Of a stretch of 14,884 nt of DNA, positions 1 to 5,788 are shown in pieces. The first letter of the stretch is position 1. Each line of letters opens with the position of its first letter. This DNA comes from Candidatus Woesearchaeota archaeon (GTDB taxonomy: Archaea; Nanobdellota; Nanobdellia; Woesearchaeales; UBA10216): the NCBI GenBank assembly GCA_016180145.1, contig JACPBT010000081.1, positions 1 to 14,884 on the forward strand, given 5' to 3'. A program made the translations under genes and the position numbers. The notes beneath the pieces are model-generated. The model did not search any database. It was not told the DNA's origin and was given only the letters and a program-made list of their open reading frames with translations.

Positions 1-54
1 GCCATGAAGGACGAGTCAAAGGCGATACTGAAGCACTTGAAGAGAAACTGGTGA
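1..54 (+). CDS. 3' end of an unidentified gene (last 17 codons)
   Basis: An open frame enters from the left edge and ends at TGA 52-54, encoding the tail AMKDESKAILKHLKRNW. The tail is basic and helix-like but too short to identify. It is called coding because a good intrinsic-terminator-like hairpin begins in its last codons and runs just past the stop, which is where a transcript end is expected. The rest of the gene lies outside the window. Confidence 0.55.
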   Translation, partial: AMKDESKAILKHLKRNW

Positions 55-78
55 AAGCCAGTTTCTTTTTTGTTTTTT
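44..78 (+). terminator. Hairpin plus T-tract terminator
   Basis: GAAACTGG (44-51) pairs perfectly with CCAGTTTC (58-65) around a 6-nt loop holding the stop codon. It is followed by T6, G and T6. Archaeal RNA polymerase terminates on T-rich tracts, and this hairpin plus T-run is the clearest terminator in the window. It would end the transcript of the gene entering from the left. Confidence 0.75.
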
Positions 79-218
79 ATGATTTAATTCTGCATGAAGT
101 TCAATTTCTTTTCAAACCGGCTGTCATCATAATCAGTGAGTTTGCAATATAACCAAGCGCACTAGAATCAATCCCTGCCAAACTTCGTCGTAACGTGACA
201 AAAGCCAGCATATTTTCG

Positions 219-785
219 TTAATTTGTTGCATAACCCTGCGCAGGTTCTGCCGTATGAGTCTGTTTGTTCAGTTGGTGAAGGAAATAAGTTGTGGCTCCA
301 ACTACCAGAATACCGATACCTCCCAAAGATTTCATTATCGCATTAAATTGTTGTGACTCTGTCTTGTCTGATTTAAGTTGAAGCGCTGCAATCCTTTGCT
401 CAATGCCCTTTTGTTCACTAAAAATAACGTTTAGCCCATTAGCAGCGGCACTTAGCTCATCCACTGTTGCGCAGAAACTGTTTTCCACAGTAATGGTATT
501 GCAATAGCCTTCAGGGCTTTCAGGCACAGGCAACCCGTAGGCTTGCAGCGTGCTTGCAACAATCGGGTATTGCGTGCCTATCAGCCGTGTTAACGTATCT
601 ATGCGGGAAGTAAGCACGCCTGCACTCCGGTCAAGCTTCGCCTCTCGGACTTCTGTTTTTGATATTTCCTGTGAGATGGCTTTGGAGGGGTAAGCCGCTC
701 CCACTGCAAAGGTGCTGCCGATAATAGCAGCCACCGCGATTACTTGAGTTGCAATACCTGCTTTTTTTATGGTTTCTTCTTTCAC
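219..785 (-). CDS. Hypothetical membrane protein with two TM segments
   Basis: No family was recognised. From the GTG at 785 the product is 188 aa. It has a short basic N-terminus, a first hydrophobic segment at about residues 11-32, a helix-rich region of roughly 120 residues with two cysteines (about 95 and 105), a second TM segment at about 154-170 and a short polar tail. With both ends on the same side, the central region would be an exposed loop and the two cysteines could pair. The frame stays open to another GTG at 839 (206 aa). The 785 start is preferred because an A/T-rich TATA-like box (minus strand, 819-808) lies about 29 nt before it, while nothing similar sits before 839. The gene is divergent from the PAC2 gene. 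Existence is fairly sure, the start less so, the function unknown. Confidence 0.65.
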   Translation of the reverse strand: MKEETIKKAGIATQVIAVAAIIGSTFAVGAAYPSKAISQEISKTEVREAKLDRSAGVLTSRIDTLTRLIGTQYPIVASTLQAYGLPVPESPEGYCNTITVENSFCATVDELSAAANGLNVIFSEQKGIEQRIAALQLKSDKTESQQFNAIMKSLGGIGILVVGATTYFLHQLNKQTHTAEPAQGYATN

Positions 786-807
786 ATTTTGAGTGATTGT
801 GGTGTTG

Positions 808-819
808 TTTTTATATTTT
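808..819 (-). promoter_or_regulatory. TATA-like box for the two-TM protein gene
   Basis: On the minus strand this reads AAAATATAAAAA, centred about 29 nt before the GTG at 785. This is the distance seen for other genes in the window and it supports the shorter start. Confidence 0.45.
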
Positions 820-842
820 GTGCAAAATCGTTTCGCCACCGC

Positions 843-854
843 AAATTATTTAAA
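843..854 (+). promoter_or_regulatory. TATA box for the PAC2 gene
   Basis: AAATTATTTAAA is centred 26-29 nt before the ATG at 878, which fits a leaderless or nearly leaderless transcript. The element is nearly palindromic, so it could also fire leftwards, but that would place transcription starts inside the longer (839) version of the neighbouring frame. Confidence 0.55.
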
Positions 855-877
855 CAACTCTTCCAGATTTGCCTTTG

Positions 878-1555
878 ATGGAAGTCATTCTGAATGAGAA
901 GCCTCGTATGGTTGGCGCTATTGCTGCGGAGTTTCTTATTCAGCATCTTGACACTAAGCTGATTGGCAAGATTATTGTTGACAACTCTCCCCCTCTTGTT
1001 GCCGTGCATGGCGGTAAGCTTATTGAGCCGTTCAGCATTTATTATAACAGGAAGTATAATCTGCTGATAGTTCATTCAATTATTGCTGCACCAGGCTCTG
1101 AGTGGCAGCTTGGCGATGCAGTTTCCCAGATTGCCTCCCTTCTGAAGGCTAAGGAGGTTGTCAGCCTTGAGGGCATTGCCGCCAATGAGCCTCAGGTTAA
1201 TTCAAACAGCGTCTTTTACTATTCCCGCTCTGCCAAGCTGGAGAAGCTGCTTAAGGGTGCGGGCGTTAAGAAGCTTAATGAGGGCATTATCATGGGAACA
1301 ACCTCCAGCCTTATTGTTAAGGGCAGCGCTCTTCCGATTACCTGCATTTTTGCCGAAACTCAGTCTAATCTCCCTGACAGCAAGGCTGCTGCTGAGCTTA
1401 TCAAGGCTCTTGATACAATTTTCGGGCTTAACATTGATTACAAGCCGCTGCTTAAGATTGCAGCACAGTTTGAGGATAAGTTCAGGGATATCATGCAGCA
1501 GAGTGAGAAGGCTAAGGACTTGCAGACAAAGAAGCAGATGAACTATGTTGGATGA
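878..1555 (+). CDS. PAC2 family protein (proteasome assembly chaperone homologue)
   Basis: The 225-aa product resembles the archaeal PAC2/COG2047 family (PbaA/PbaB-like ATP-grasp-adjacent proteins). The N-terminus has the family layout: a short strand, then VGAIAAEFLIQHL, then a strand leading to SPPLVAVHGGKLIEP. This is followed by LLIVHSIIAAPGSEWQLGDAVSQIASLLK and a strand containing GIA, matching the Rossmann-like core in which loops after strands 1 and 4 are conserved. The C-terminal 45 residues are helical and charged, ending QMNYVG, so no terminal HbYX proteasome-docking motif is present. The N-terminus is shorter than in many homologues, which carry an extra GLPGIGxVG-type loop. ATG 878 is chosen over TTG 869 because of the TATA box at 843-854. 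A cytosolic role in assembling proteasome or other complexes is inferred from the family. Confidence 0.8.
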   Translation: MEVILNEKPRMVGAIAAEFLIQHLDTKLIGKIIVDNSPPLVAVHGGKLIEPFSIYYNRKYNLLIVHSIIAAPGSEWQLGDAVSQIASLLKAKEVVSLEGIAANEPQVNSNSVFYYSRSAKLEKLLKGAGVKKLNEGIIMGTTSSLIVKGSALPITCIFAETQSNLPDSKAAAELIKALDTIFGLNIDYKPLLKIAAQFEDKFRDIMQQSEKAKDLQTKKQMNYVG

Positions 1556-1839
1556 TTTAGAAAGCGACATAAGTTTTGCATATATTCGCTTTCTAAAGTG
1601 TCAGAATTTTCCATCAGTCCTATGACTGATGGCAAGCTTCGCTTGCCTGTTGCTTAATCTGATAAAGAAAGTTCTGAGCACTAAGAACCACCCGTCACTA
1701 TCTTCGCAGAGTAATCCCCCGTTTATGACGGGTGGTTCTTTAGTTCAGAAGACAAAACAAGAATATTCTGTCCAAAAACCCGCAGGAGTGTTAGCGACTG
1801 CGGGTCCCGAACCACAAGTGAGGATACTTTTGTCTTCTG
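1556..1839. repeat. Array of hairpins between PAC2 and PIN genes
   Basis: This 284-nt gap between two convergent genes is almost all inverted repeats. Stems seen: TTTAGAAAGCG 1556-1566 with 1587-1597 (11 bp); CCATCAGTC 1611-1619 with 1624-1632 (9 bp, 4-nt loop); GGCAAGC 1631-1637 with 1641-1647 (7 bp, 3-nt loop); AAGAACCACCCGTCA 1683-1697 with 1726-1740 (15 bp, extendable outwards through CTA/TAG and CTGA/TCAG); CAGAAGACAAAA 1746-1757 with 1828-1839 (12 bp), enclosing ACCCGCAG 1778-1785 with 1798-1805 (8 bp). No convincing reading frame is present. It may act as a two-way terminator, be a structured RNA, or be the end of a mobile element. Confidence 0.8.
1557..1578 (+). repeat. Left copy of 22-nt inverted repeat bracketing the TA pair
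   Basis: This copy matches the reverse complement of 2741-2762 at 21 of 22 positions; the only difference is G versus A just before the shared core CGACATAAGTTTTG. It starts 2 nt after the PAC2 stop codon and forms the 5' arm and loop of the first hairpin in the array. Confidence 0.85.
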
Positions 1840-2292
1840 TTAATTTGCAAACGGATTTATCGCTTTTATCCCCTCAATCTTTTCAAAGCTTTTGTCTTCT
1901 GTGTAAATTGTGGTTATGCCGTGTTCTTTCATTGTAGCGGCTATTAGACAATCCCAGTAACTGGCGTTTTCGCTTTTTTTAATCTTTATTGCATTGATTA
2001 TAGTGGAGGGTTTTACCTCAAACACTGTAAAATGAGGTGTCGTGAAAATGTCTTTGATGATAGCTTCTGCGGATTCAACATCAAGTGCATTTGTCACAAC
2101 GGTTTTCTTCTTTTCTGCAGTTAGGTTAACGAACAGTTCAGACAAAATTTGTATTGATATTGCTGGGTTAATGGTGCAGTTCATGATATCTTCAAGAAAC
2201 TCATAAGCCAACTCATGCCTAAGTTCGTAAGATTCCTCAAACATATAGACAAGAAGGTTTGTGTCTATCATGCAAAGGGGTTTATCTGTCAT
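1840..2292 (-). CDS. PIN-domain toxin (VapC-like ribonuclease)
   Basis: The 150-aa product has the PIN fold layout. The first acidic strand is LCMIDTNLLVYMF (Asp10), followed by the helix glutamate in ILSELFVN (Glu52), Asp114 in SYWDCLIAA and Asp133 in TIYTEDKSF. Together these give the four acidic residues expected to bind Mg/Mn in the RNase active site. VapC-type toxins cleave tRNA or rRNA and are neutralised by the antitoxin encoded immediately upstream. ATG 2292 is preferred over an upstream in-frame extension because it puts the first catalytic Asp at the usual position and overlaps the antitoxin gene by 11 nt, as is typical for coupled toxin-antitoxin pairs. The gene ends against the hairpin array. 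Fold call is confident; the cleavage target is unknown. Confidence 0.87.
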   Translation of the reverse strand: MTDKPLCMIDTNLLVYMFEESYELRHELAYEFLEDIMNCTINPAISIQILSELFVNLTAEKKKTVVTNALDVESAEAIIKDIFTTPHFTVFEVKPSTIINAIKIKKSENASYWDCLIAATMKEHGITTIYTEDKSFEKIEGIKAINPFAN

Positions 2293-2524
2293 ACAATTCT
2301 TCCCTGTTGAATCCTTTGGGCCACACGCCAAGCTTATAGCCTTTTCTTGCCCTCGCTAAAAGCCGCTGTCCAGCTGCGTCCTGTTCTTTATTCTGGATGA
2401 TAACTCGCATACCATCCGTAATCGCATCTCCAAGAAAGCCCTTTTTACTGTTATATTCTTCAGCAGCGAGCTTTCTGAATTTCTGATAAACTTCATCATC
2501 CACATTTACAGTGATAGTTGCCAT
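2282..2524 (-). CDS. Ribbon-helix-helix antitoxin (VapB/CopG-like)
   Basis: The 80-aa product begins with the RHH strand ATITVNVDDEVYQKFRKLAA, then a turn and a second helix with the GFLGDAITDGMRVII pattern, covering residues 2-45. The remaining 35 residues are polar and basic, ending GVWPKGFNREELYDR, and are expected to wrap the toxin. RHH dimers bind operator DNA and usually repress their own operon. A TATA-like box on the minus strand (GATTAAATAC, 2556-2547) sits about 27 nt before ATG 2524, so the mRNA is probably leaderless. The gene overlaps the PIN gene by 11 nt and the pair should be cotranscribed. The combination RHH plus PIN is a classic VapBC-type arrangement. Confidence 0.85.
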   Translation of the reverse strand: MATITVNVDDEVYQKFRKLAAEEYNSKKGFLGDAITDGMRVIIQNKEQDAAGQRLLARARKGYKLGVWPKGFNREELYDR

Positions 2525-2669
2525 AAAGCAACCTTCACAACAGGAAGTATTTAATCTTTTCCATTTTGTAAATACATCAGTTGAAACTTATTTAAGCCAA
2601 ACCCCTCACTTTCCAGCATAGTGCCTAAGCTTTCGCCGGTTGCAGCTCCTGTTGAAACAGTCTGCTAAC

Positions 2670-2717
2670 ATTTAGTAGCGGACAAAAGTAATAGGACATA
2701 ATTAGCCGCTACTAAAT
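2670..2717. repeat. Palindromic hairpin upstream of the antitoxin gene
   Basis: ATTTAGTAGCGG (2670-2681) pairs perfectly with CCGCTACTAAAT (2706-2717), 12 bp around a 24-nt loop. Its 5' arm and loop start resemble the first hairpin of the array at 1556 (TTTAG, AGCG, ACA, AAGT in the same order), which suggests one repeat family. Confidence 0.75.
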
Positions 2718-2718
2718 T

Positions 2719-2759
2719 GAAAACGACATACAAGATGTATCAAAACTTATGTCGTTTTC
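2719..2759. repeat. Second palindromic hairpin, abutting the first
   Basis: GAAAACGACATA (2719-2730) pairs perfectly with TATGTCGTTTTC (2748-2759), 12 bp around a 17-nt loop. Its 3' arm and loop contain the right-hand copy of the 22-nt inverted repeat. Confidence 0.8.
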
Positions 2760-2762
2760 TAA
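2741..2762 (-). repeat. Right copy of 22-nt inverted repeat
   Basis: On the minus strand this matches 1557-1578 at 21 of 22 positions. The two copies point towards each other and enclose about 1.2 kb with the RHH/PIN pair. Confidence 0.85.
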
Positions 2763-2966
2763 TTTACGCATTTTTGGGCATAAAAAACAGCCGTAGCTGA
2801 CATAAATCAAATACGCCAATTATTGTAATAAATAATTAAAGATTGTAGTAACAAAATATACTAAAAGTAATGATGATTTATTAAAACATTTAATATAACA
2901 AAGCAAGTAAAAGGTGTAATAAATTATTAAAACATATAAAAGCGATAACAACCCGGTTTCAAATAA
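2763..2966. other. AT-rich intergenic stretch without a gene
   Basis: Very A/T-rich sequence with no supported reading frame. It contains the word TTATTAAAACAT twice (2878-2889 and 2924-2935, 46 nt apart). A third copy occurs at 8073-8084 in the other large AT-rich gap. Nothing else was identified. Confidence 0.5.
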
Positions 2967-3004
2967 CTTTTTAAATAAGTAAAGAACACCACTACCAAGT
3001 TACT

Positions 3005-3214
3005 ATGAAAAATAACAGATTGTCTGGTCTGGAATTCAGGAGGAAAACACTCAATTCTTTTGTCAGCCTGAGGGGCGATGTTGACGGGTTCAAGGCGAGC
3101 ATGAATGACTGGATTTTATTTCTTAACAGGGAGGTTCGTGTGGTGAAGGATGAGAACCGTTCTCTTCAGAAGCGCATTTCAGAGCTTGAGATTGAGCGCA
3201 GGGTAAGGCTTTAA
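3005..3214 (+). CDS. Small coiled-coil protein
   Basis: A 69-aa protein of unknown family. The N-terminal half is basic and mixed; residues 30-67 are strongly helical with heptad-like hydrophobic spacing (DWILFLNREVRVVKDENRSL, then ISELEIERRVRL), so a short dimeric coiled coil is likely. There is no signal peptide or TM segment. A TATA box (CTTTTTAAATAAG, 2967-2979) lies about 30 nt before ATG 3005. The stop codon overlaps the promoter box of the next gene, so the two may be transcribed separately despite the tight spacing. Function cannot be assigned. Confidence 0.65.
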   Translation: MKNNRLSGLEFRRKTLNSFVSLRGDVDGFKASMNDWILFLNREVRVVKDENRSLQKRISELEIERRVRL

Positions 3215-3238
3215 TATTTGCTTTGATTTCTTGGTTGT

Positions 3239-3664
3239 ATGAAAGCTATTGCGGTTTATGATGATAAGTGCAGGGTGTGCACTGCGTTCAGCAGTTTTGG
3301 CCGCAACATCCTGCCTCTTGGCTACAGCACTGAGTCTGCCCGCCAACTTATGAGAGCGCAGTTTGGCAGGGATTACGGCTTTGTTCTGATGCTCTTTACA
3401 AGGAATAAGGTTTATTGGGGTAGTGAAGCTGCTGCCATGATTGCTGCAAGCGGCTATTCCCTGAGCCGGCTTAGTGGCGTAGTTCACAGGATATATCCCT
3501 TGATAGTTGCTGTGCTTAACGTGCTTTTGCGCCGAAAAACCCTCCCACACCCGCCCAGACTGGGCAAAAAGAGTCTCCTACCTGACGGCAACATGCGCCT
3601 GACGCCAGCAGCTAAAAAACGGTTTGACGATTTAATGGCGAGTTGGCAGGCACAAACAATATAA
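3239..3664 (+). CDS. DCC/DUF393 family thiol-disulfide protein
   Basis: The 141-aa product starts AIAVYDDKCRVCTAF, giving the family's D-x-x-C-x-x-C signature with Cys11 and Cys14, a thioredoxin-like CXXC redox site. Later it has YGFVLMLFTRNKVYWGSEAAAMI (residues about 46-68), matching the family's region in which a strand precedes the conserved SEA motif, and an RIYPLIVAVLNVLLRRK helix. Length is normal for the family. The C-terminal 40 residues are basic and proline-rich. The protein is predicted to be cytosolic or membrane-associated with dithiol chemistry; the true substrate is unknown. A TATA-like box (CTTTAATATTTG, 3209-3220) lies about 25 nt before the ATG, so the mRNA is probably leaderless. 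Confidence 0.75.
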   Translation: MKAIAVYDDKCRVCTAFSSFGRNILPLGYSTESARQLMRAQFGRDYGFVLMLFTRNKVYWGSEAAAMIAASGYSLSRLSGVVHRIYPLIVAVLNVLLRRKTLPHPPRLGKKSLLPDGNMRLTPAAKKRFDDLMASWQAQTI

Positions 3665-3688
3665 AGTTCATCCGCTTTCCAGTAACAA

Positions 3689-4012
3689 ATGACAGGAGGG
3701 AAAGAAAGTCTGGAAAAAATTGTCAGTAAGATTGAAGTTGCTGCAGGTGTTGGTTTTTTAGGGCTTGGTTTTGCAGGCGTGGGAATTGCATCTTATCTCG
3801 TTTACTCAGCTCCTGATATTGTGCCTTATTCTAAGTTTGATGACATGGCAAGGAGTTTCGTTCTTAATACTGCTATAATAGGAAGCACGCTCGGTTGGAT
3901 GGCTGGAATTTACTTAATGGTTAATGGAATGGACAGGTTGAAAGTTTATAAAGAGGAAAGACAGGGACAGGCTGAGTATAGGGGACACAACAACGTAAAT
4001 GGTGCAAAATGA
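3689..4012 (+). CDS. Small two-TM membrane protein, coupled to next gene
   Basis: A 107-aa protein of no recognised family. TM1 spans about residues 17-39 (glycine-rich, GVGFLGLGFAGVGIASYLVY) and TM2 about 58-79, joined by a short loop with YSKFDD. The hydrophilic tail is basic, then polar. AATATAAAG (3658-3666) about 27 nt upstream supports ATG 3689 as a leaderless start. A GGAGG sequence occurs at codons 3-4, inside the gene, and has no good start codon after it. The gene ends ATGA-overlapped with the next one, indicating translational coupling and probably a shared membrane function. Confidence 0.65.
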   Translation: MTGGKESLEKIVSKIEVAAGVGFLGLGFAGVGIASYLVYSAPDIVPYSKFDDMARSFVLNTAIIGSTLGWMAGIYLMVNGMDRLKVYKEERQGQAEYRGHNNVNGAK

Positions 4013-4464
4013 GCATATCACAAAAAGTGCTGGACTATGCTGTTTATCCTGTTGTTGCCCTTACCCCCGGAAGGGTTCAGCCGTGGCTTTTCAGCAGGCT
4101 GCCTCATGCAACTGATTGGGCCAGAACGCAGGATTACCGGCTTACCGAAGGGGAAAGCTTGGATAAGGCAGTAGCGGTTGAGGCAGCTGCACGTTACACT
4201 AGGATTTCGGGGATGTATGAAGGACTACTATCTATCGCCGCCCCTTTTGTATACATTGCAGTTGCAGCGGAAAGCGACCCCAACACATTTGATCCTGACA
4301 TGTTTGGTAGGGTAGCAGCAGGCACAACAATAAGCTTATTGGTGGATGCACACGCAAGGGTATGGGATGCGTGGCATCACAAGAAAGCTACAGGTGCTAT
4401 TGAAGGGCTTCTCAGTTATACGCACTGCCTCAGACGTATGCTCTCTACCCGCCACCCCGCTTAA
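4009..4464 (+). CDS. Hypothetical membrane-associated protein
   Basis: A 151-aa protein of no recognised family that starts within the ATGA overlap with the preceding gene. It has a hydrophobic segment at about residues 71-87 (EGLLSIAAPFVYIAVAA) and a weaker one at 98-115, with a soluble N-terminus of about 65 residues containing two prolines and tryptophans. The section DAHARVWDAWHHKK is rich in histidine and aromatic residues and could face the membrane surface or bind metal; that is only a suggestion. The final 20 residues look less protein-like than the rest, and the stop lies where a hairpin-rich non-coding region begins, so the C-terminus may be frayed by an indel. Its partner is the 107-aa membrane protein. 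Confidence 0.6.
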   Translation: MSISQKVLDYAVYPVVALTPGRVQPWLFSRLPHATDWARTQDYRLTEGESLDKAVAVEAAARYTRISGMYEGLLSIAAPFVYIAVAAESDPNTFDPDMFGRVAAGTTISLLVDAHARVWDAWHHKKATGAIEGLLSYTHCLRRMLSTRHPA

Positions 4465-4776
4465 GAGCTGCCCTCCCTCTCAACTGAAAAAGCGTAAGTT
4501 TTGCTGTTTTCGGCCTGCTCCCATGCACATTTTAAGGAGTTGCATGGTTTCTCAATATAAAACTGTAGGGAAAGCAGTCAAAAAGCGCCAAAATGATTCG
4601 TCTAATGAGCCCAGTTATGCGTGGTTTGTCACTCCCTAAATTCTTATGATTTGGTGACAAAGTAAGGCTGAGGCTGCTGCTGAAACTGCCCGAAACAACT
4701 GCGTAGCCACATAACGCAGTATTATGCGTCCTGCTTCCTGAAGGCAGGTCAGTTCGGCTGCCCCCACTCATTAGTC
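4465..4776. other. Hairpin-rich gap after the membrane gene pair
   Basis: No credible gene; open frames on both strands here have poor composition. Stems seen: CCATGCA 4521-4527 with 4541-4547 (7 bp); TTTGTCAC 4625-4632 with 4654-4661 (8 bp); ACTGCGT 4698-4704 with 4714-4720 (7 bp), with an alternative ACGCA 4714-4718 and TGCGT 4725-4729; and CCTGC/GCAGG around 4730-4748. The region leads directly into the multi-stem element at 4777. Confidence 0.5.
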
Positions 4777-4890
4777 TTGGTCGCTGTGCCCCTAGCAACA
4801 GCGGGGTGCGCATAAAAAACATTAGGCTTGCTTCCTTCGCAAGGAAAGGGAGCTGGTTTTTCGTTAAGTCGTTTATGCGCAAGCGACCAA
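4777..4890. ncRNA. Putative compact structured RNA (unknown family)
   Basis: A nested set of perfect stems folds into one 114-nt unit. The outer stem is TTGGTCGCT 4777-4785 with AGCGACCAA 4882-4890 (9 bp). A side hairpin is CCCC 4789-4792 with GGGG 4803-4806. The long stem is TGCGCATAAA 4807-4816 with TTTATGCGCA 4872-4881 (10 bp), whose 3' arm abuts the outer stem. AAAAC/GTTTT (4816-4820 with 4856-4860) may extend it. The apical hairpin is TTCCTT 4832-4837 with AAGGAA 4841-4846, capped by CGC. The sequence matches no RNA known to the annotator (RNase P and SRP signatures are absent). Strand is not determined. It ends about 17 nt before the TATA box of the next gene, so an upstream element or a DNA palindrome is also possible. 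Confidence 0.45.
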
Positions 4891-4939
4891 AAAACTTAGG
4901 GCAAAATTTTTAAATAGTGGCCCTAACAAGTGTGAGATT

Positions 4940-5203
4940 ATGCCTGAAGATTCTAAATCTATGAGTATGGCAAAGAAGCTTGCCCCAAAAGTCGTGATTG
5001 CAGGATTAATTATTATGGTGCTTTCCTTTGTCAGTTGCAGCGCTTTCGTGTCTAAAAACTGTCCTTTCCCAGATGGTGGTAACTGCCCAGAAGTTGCTGG
5101 TATCAATTCAGTATTACTTTTTATTGTTGCGTTTTTTATAGGGTTAGTCCTGATGTTCTGTGCAATTCTTCTTGGAGCTGTAGCTGCATTCCAAAAACAT
5201 TGA
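4940..5203 (+). CDS. Small Cys-containing two-TM protein
   Basis: An 87-aa protein of no recognised family. TM1 covers about residues 18-37, TM2 about 56-80. The intervening loop, SKNCPFPDGGNCPEV, has Cys41 and Cys49, which with Cys33 could form a disulfide outside the cell. The N-terminus is polar with two lysines before TM1. A TATA-like TTTTTAAATA box (4906-4915) lies about 29 nt before ATG 4940, so the mRNA is probably leaderless. The stop at 5201-5203 is followed by a 120-nt gap before the convergent gene, in which only weak inverted repeats are visible. Confidence 0.65.
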   Translation: MPEDSKSMSMAKKLAPKVVIAGLIIMVLSFVSCSAFVSKNCPFPDGGNCPEVAGINSVLLFIVAFFIGLVLMFCAILLGAVAAFQKH

Positions 5204-5325
5204 ACTAGCCCTACACCGCAAGCCTAGATCTTAGATAAAAATCCTTCGGGGGCATAGTTCGCCTAATGTATATTATAAGAAGTTTATCAAGAAAATTACG
5301 TTCAATTGCGGATTTGTGTCAGTCG

Positions 5326-5670
5326 TTACTTACGTGCATAAAGCTTGGAGTTGGACATGTAACGTGTAGTGCCGTCCGTCATGGGCACCGTTACTAATGT
5401 AGCTTCATAAAAATCACCAGTAAGCCACTGAGTAACTGAGGGAGCCATATGCCAGTATTTTTCAGTAATAGAGGTTAAAACATGTTTAGCATGGGTATCA
5501 TCTGGAGCTAACCCCATTTTAACTATGCGATCCAATGTTTGCCTTTCAGTTAAGGAGTGCTTAAAGCCGCTGAAAAAGCGTTGAGCCCCTTTCTCACAGG
5601 CTCTTTCCAGTGTTAGATTCGTGTCACCACGTATGATACGGCTAAAATCAACAGTTTTGGTTTGTTCCAT
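5326..5670 (-). CDS. Hypothetical soluble protein
   Basis: A 114-aa protein with no recognised family or TM segment. The N-terminal 40 residues are charged; the middle (TERQTLDRIVKMGLAPDDTHAKHVLTSITEKYWH) is predicted helical with a basic/aromatic pattern; the C-terminal 35 residues look like strands (YEATLVTVPMTDGTTRYM). The TATA-like CATTTAAAAAC box (minus strand, near 5701-5691) lies about 27 nt before ATG 5670, indicating a leaderless mRNA. It is convergent with the Cys-rich membrane protein gene. Function is unknown. Confidence 0.6.
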   Translation of the reverse strand: MEQTKTVDFSRIIRGDTNLTLERACEKGAQRFFSGFKHSLTERQTLDRIVKMGLAPDDTHAKHVLTSITEKYWHMAPSVTQWLTGDFYEATLVTVPMTDGTTRYMSNSKLYARK

Positions 5671-5788
5671 AAGATATGGTAAGTGGACTTAGTTTTTAAA
5701 TGTTTTGTAAACCCACCGTTTTCTGCTTCTTTTACCTTTTAGCAAGGGTTGGGACTGCTGTTTTGGTGCTTTGTTGGGCTTTTGACTG

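Noticed and set aside
839..839. GTG 839 as start of the two-TM protein
   Set aside because: Possible, but no promoter-like sequence lies at the usual distance, while the GTG at 785 has one.
1629..1937. 102-codon open frame on the + strand
   Set aside because: It runs through the hairpin array into the antisense of the PIN gene and has no start signals.
1556..2762. CRISPR array
   Set aside because: Repeats are palindromic and inverted, of different lengths and irregularly spaced, with no spacer pattern and no cas genes.
3694..3698. GGAGG as a Shine-Dalgarno for a later start of the 107-aa gene
   Set aside because: Only a CTG codon follows at suitable distance, while a TATA box supports the ATG just upstream as a leaderless start.
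4346..4639. 97-codon open frame on the + strand overlapping the 151-aa gene
   Set aside because: Unlikely amino-acid composition, runs through hairpins, no promoter.
4532..4882. 116-codon open frame on the - strand
   Set aside because: It spans the stems of the structured region and lacks protein character; palindromic DNA explains the open frame.
4640..4890. RNase P RNA, SRP RNA or integron attC site
   Set aside because: The conserved GAGGAAAGTC-type core, the SRP tetraloop motifs and GTTRRRY/RYYYAAC ends were looked for and not found on either strand.
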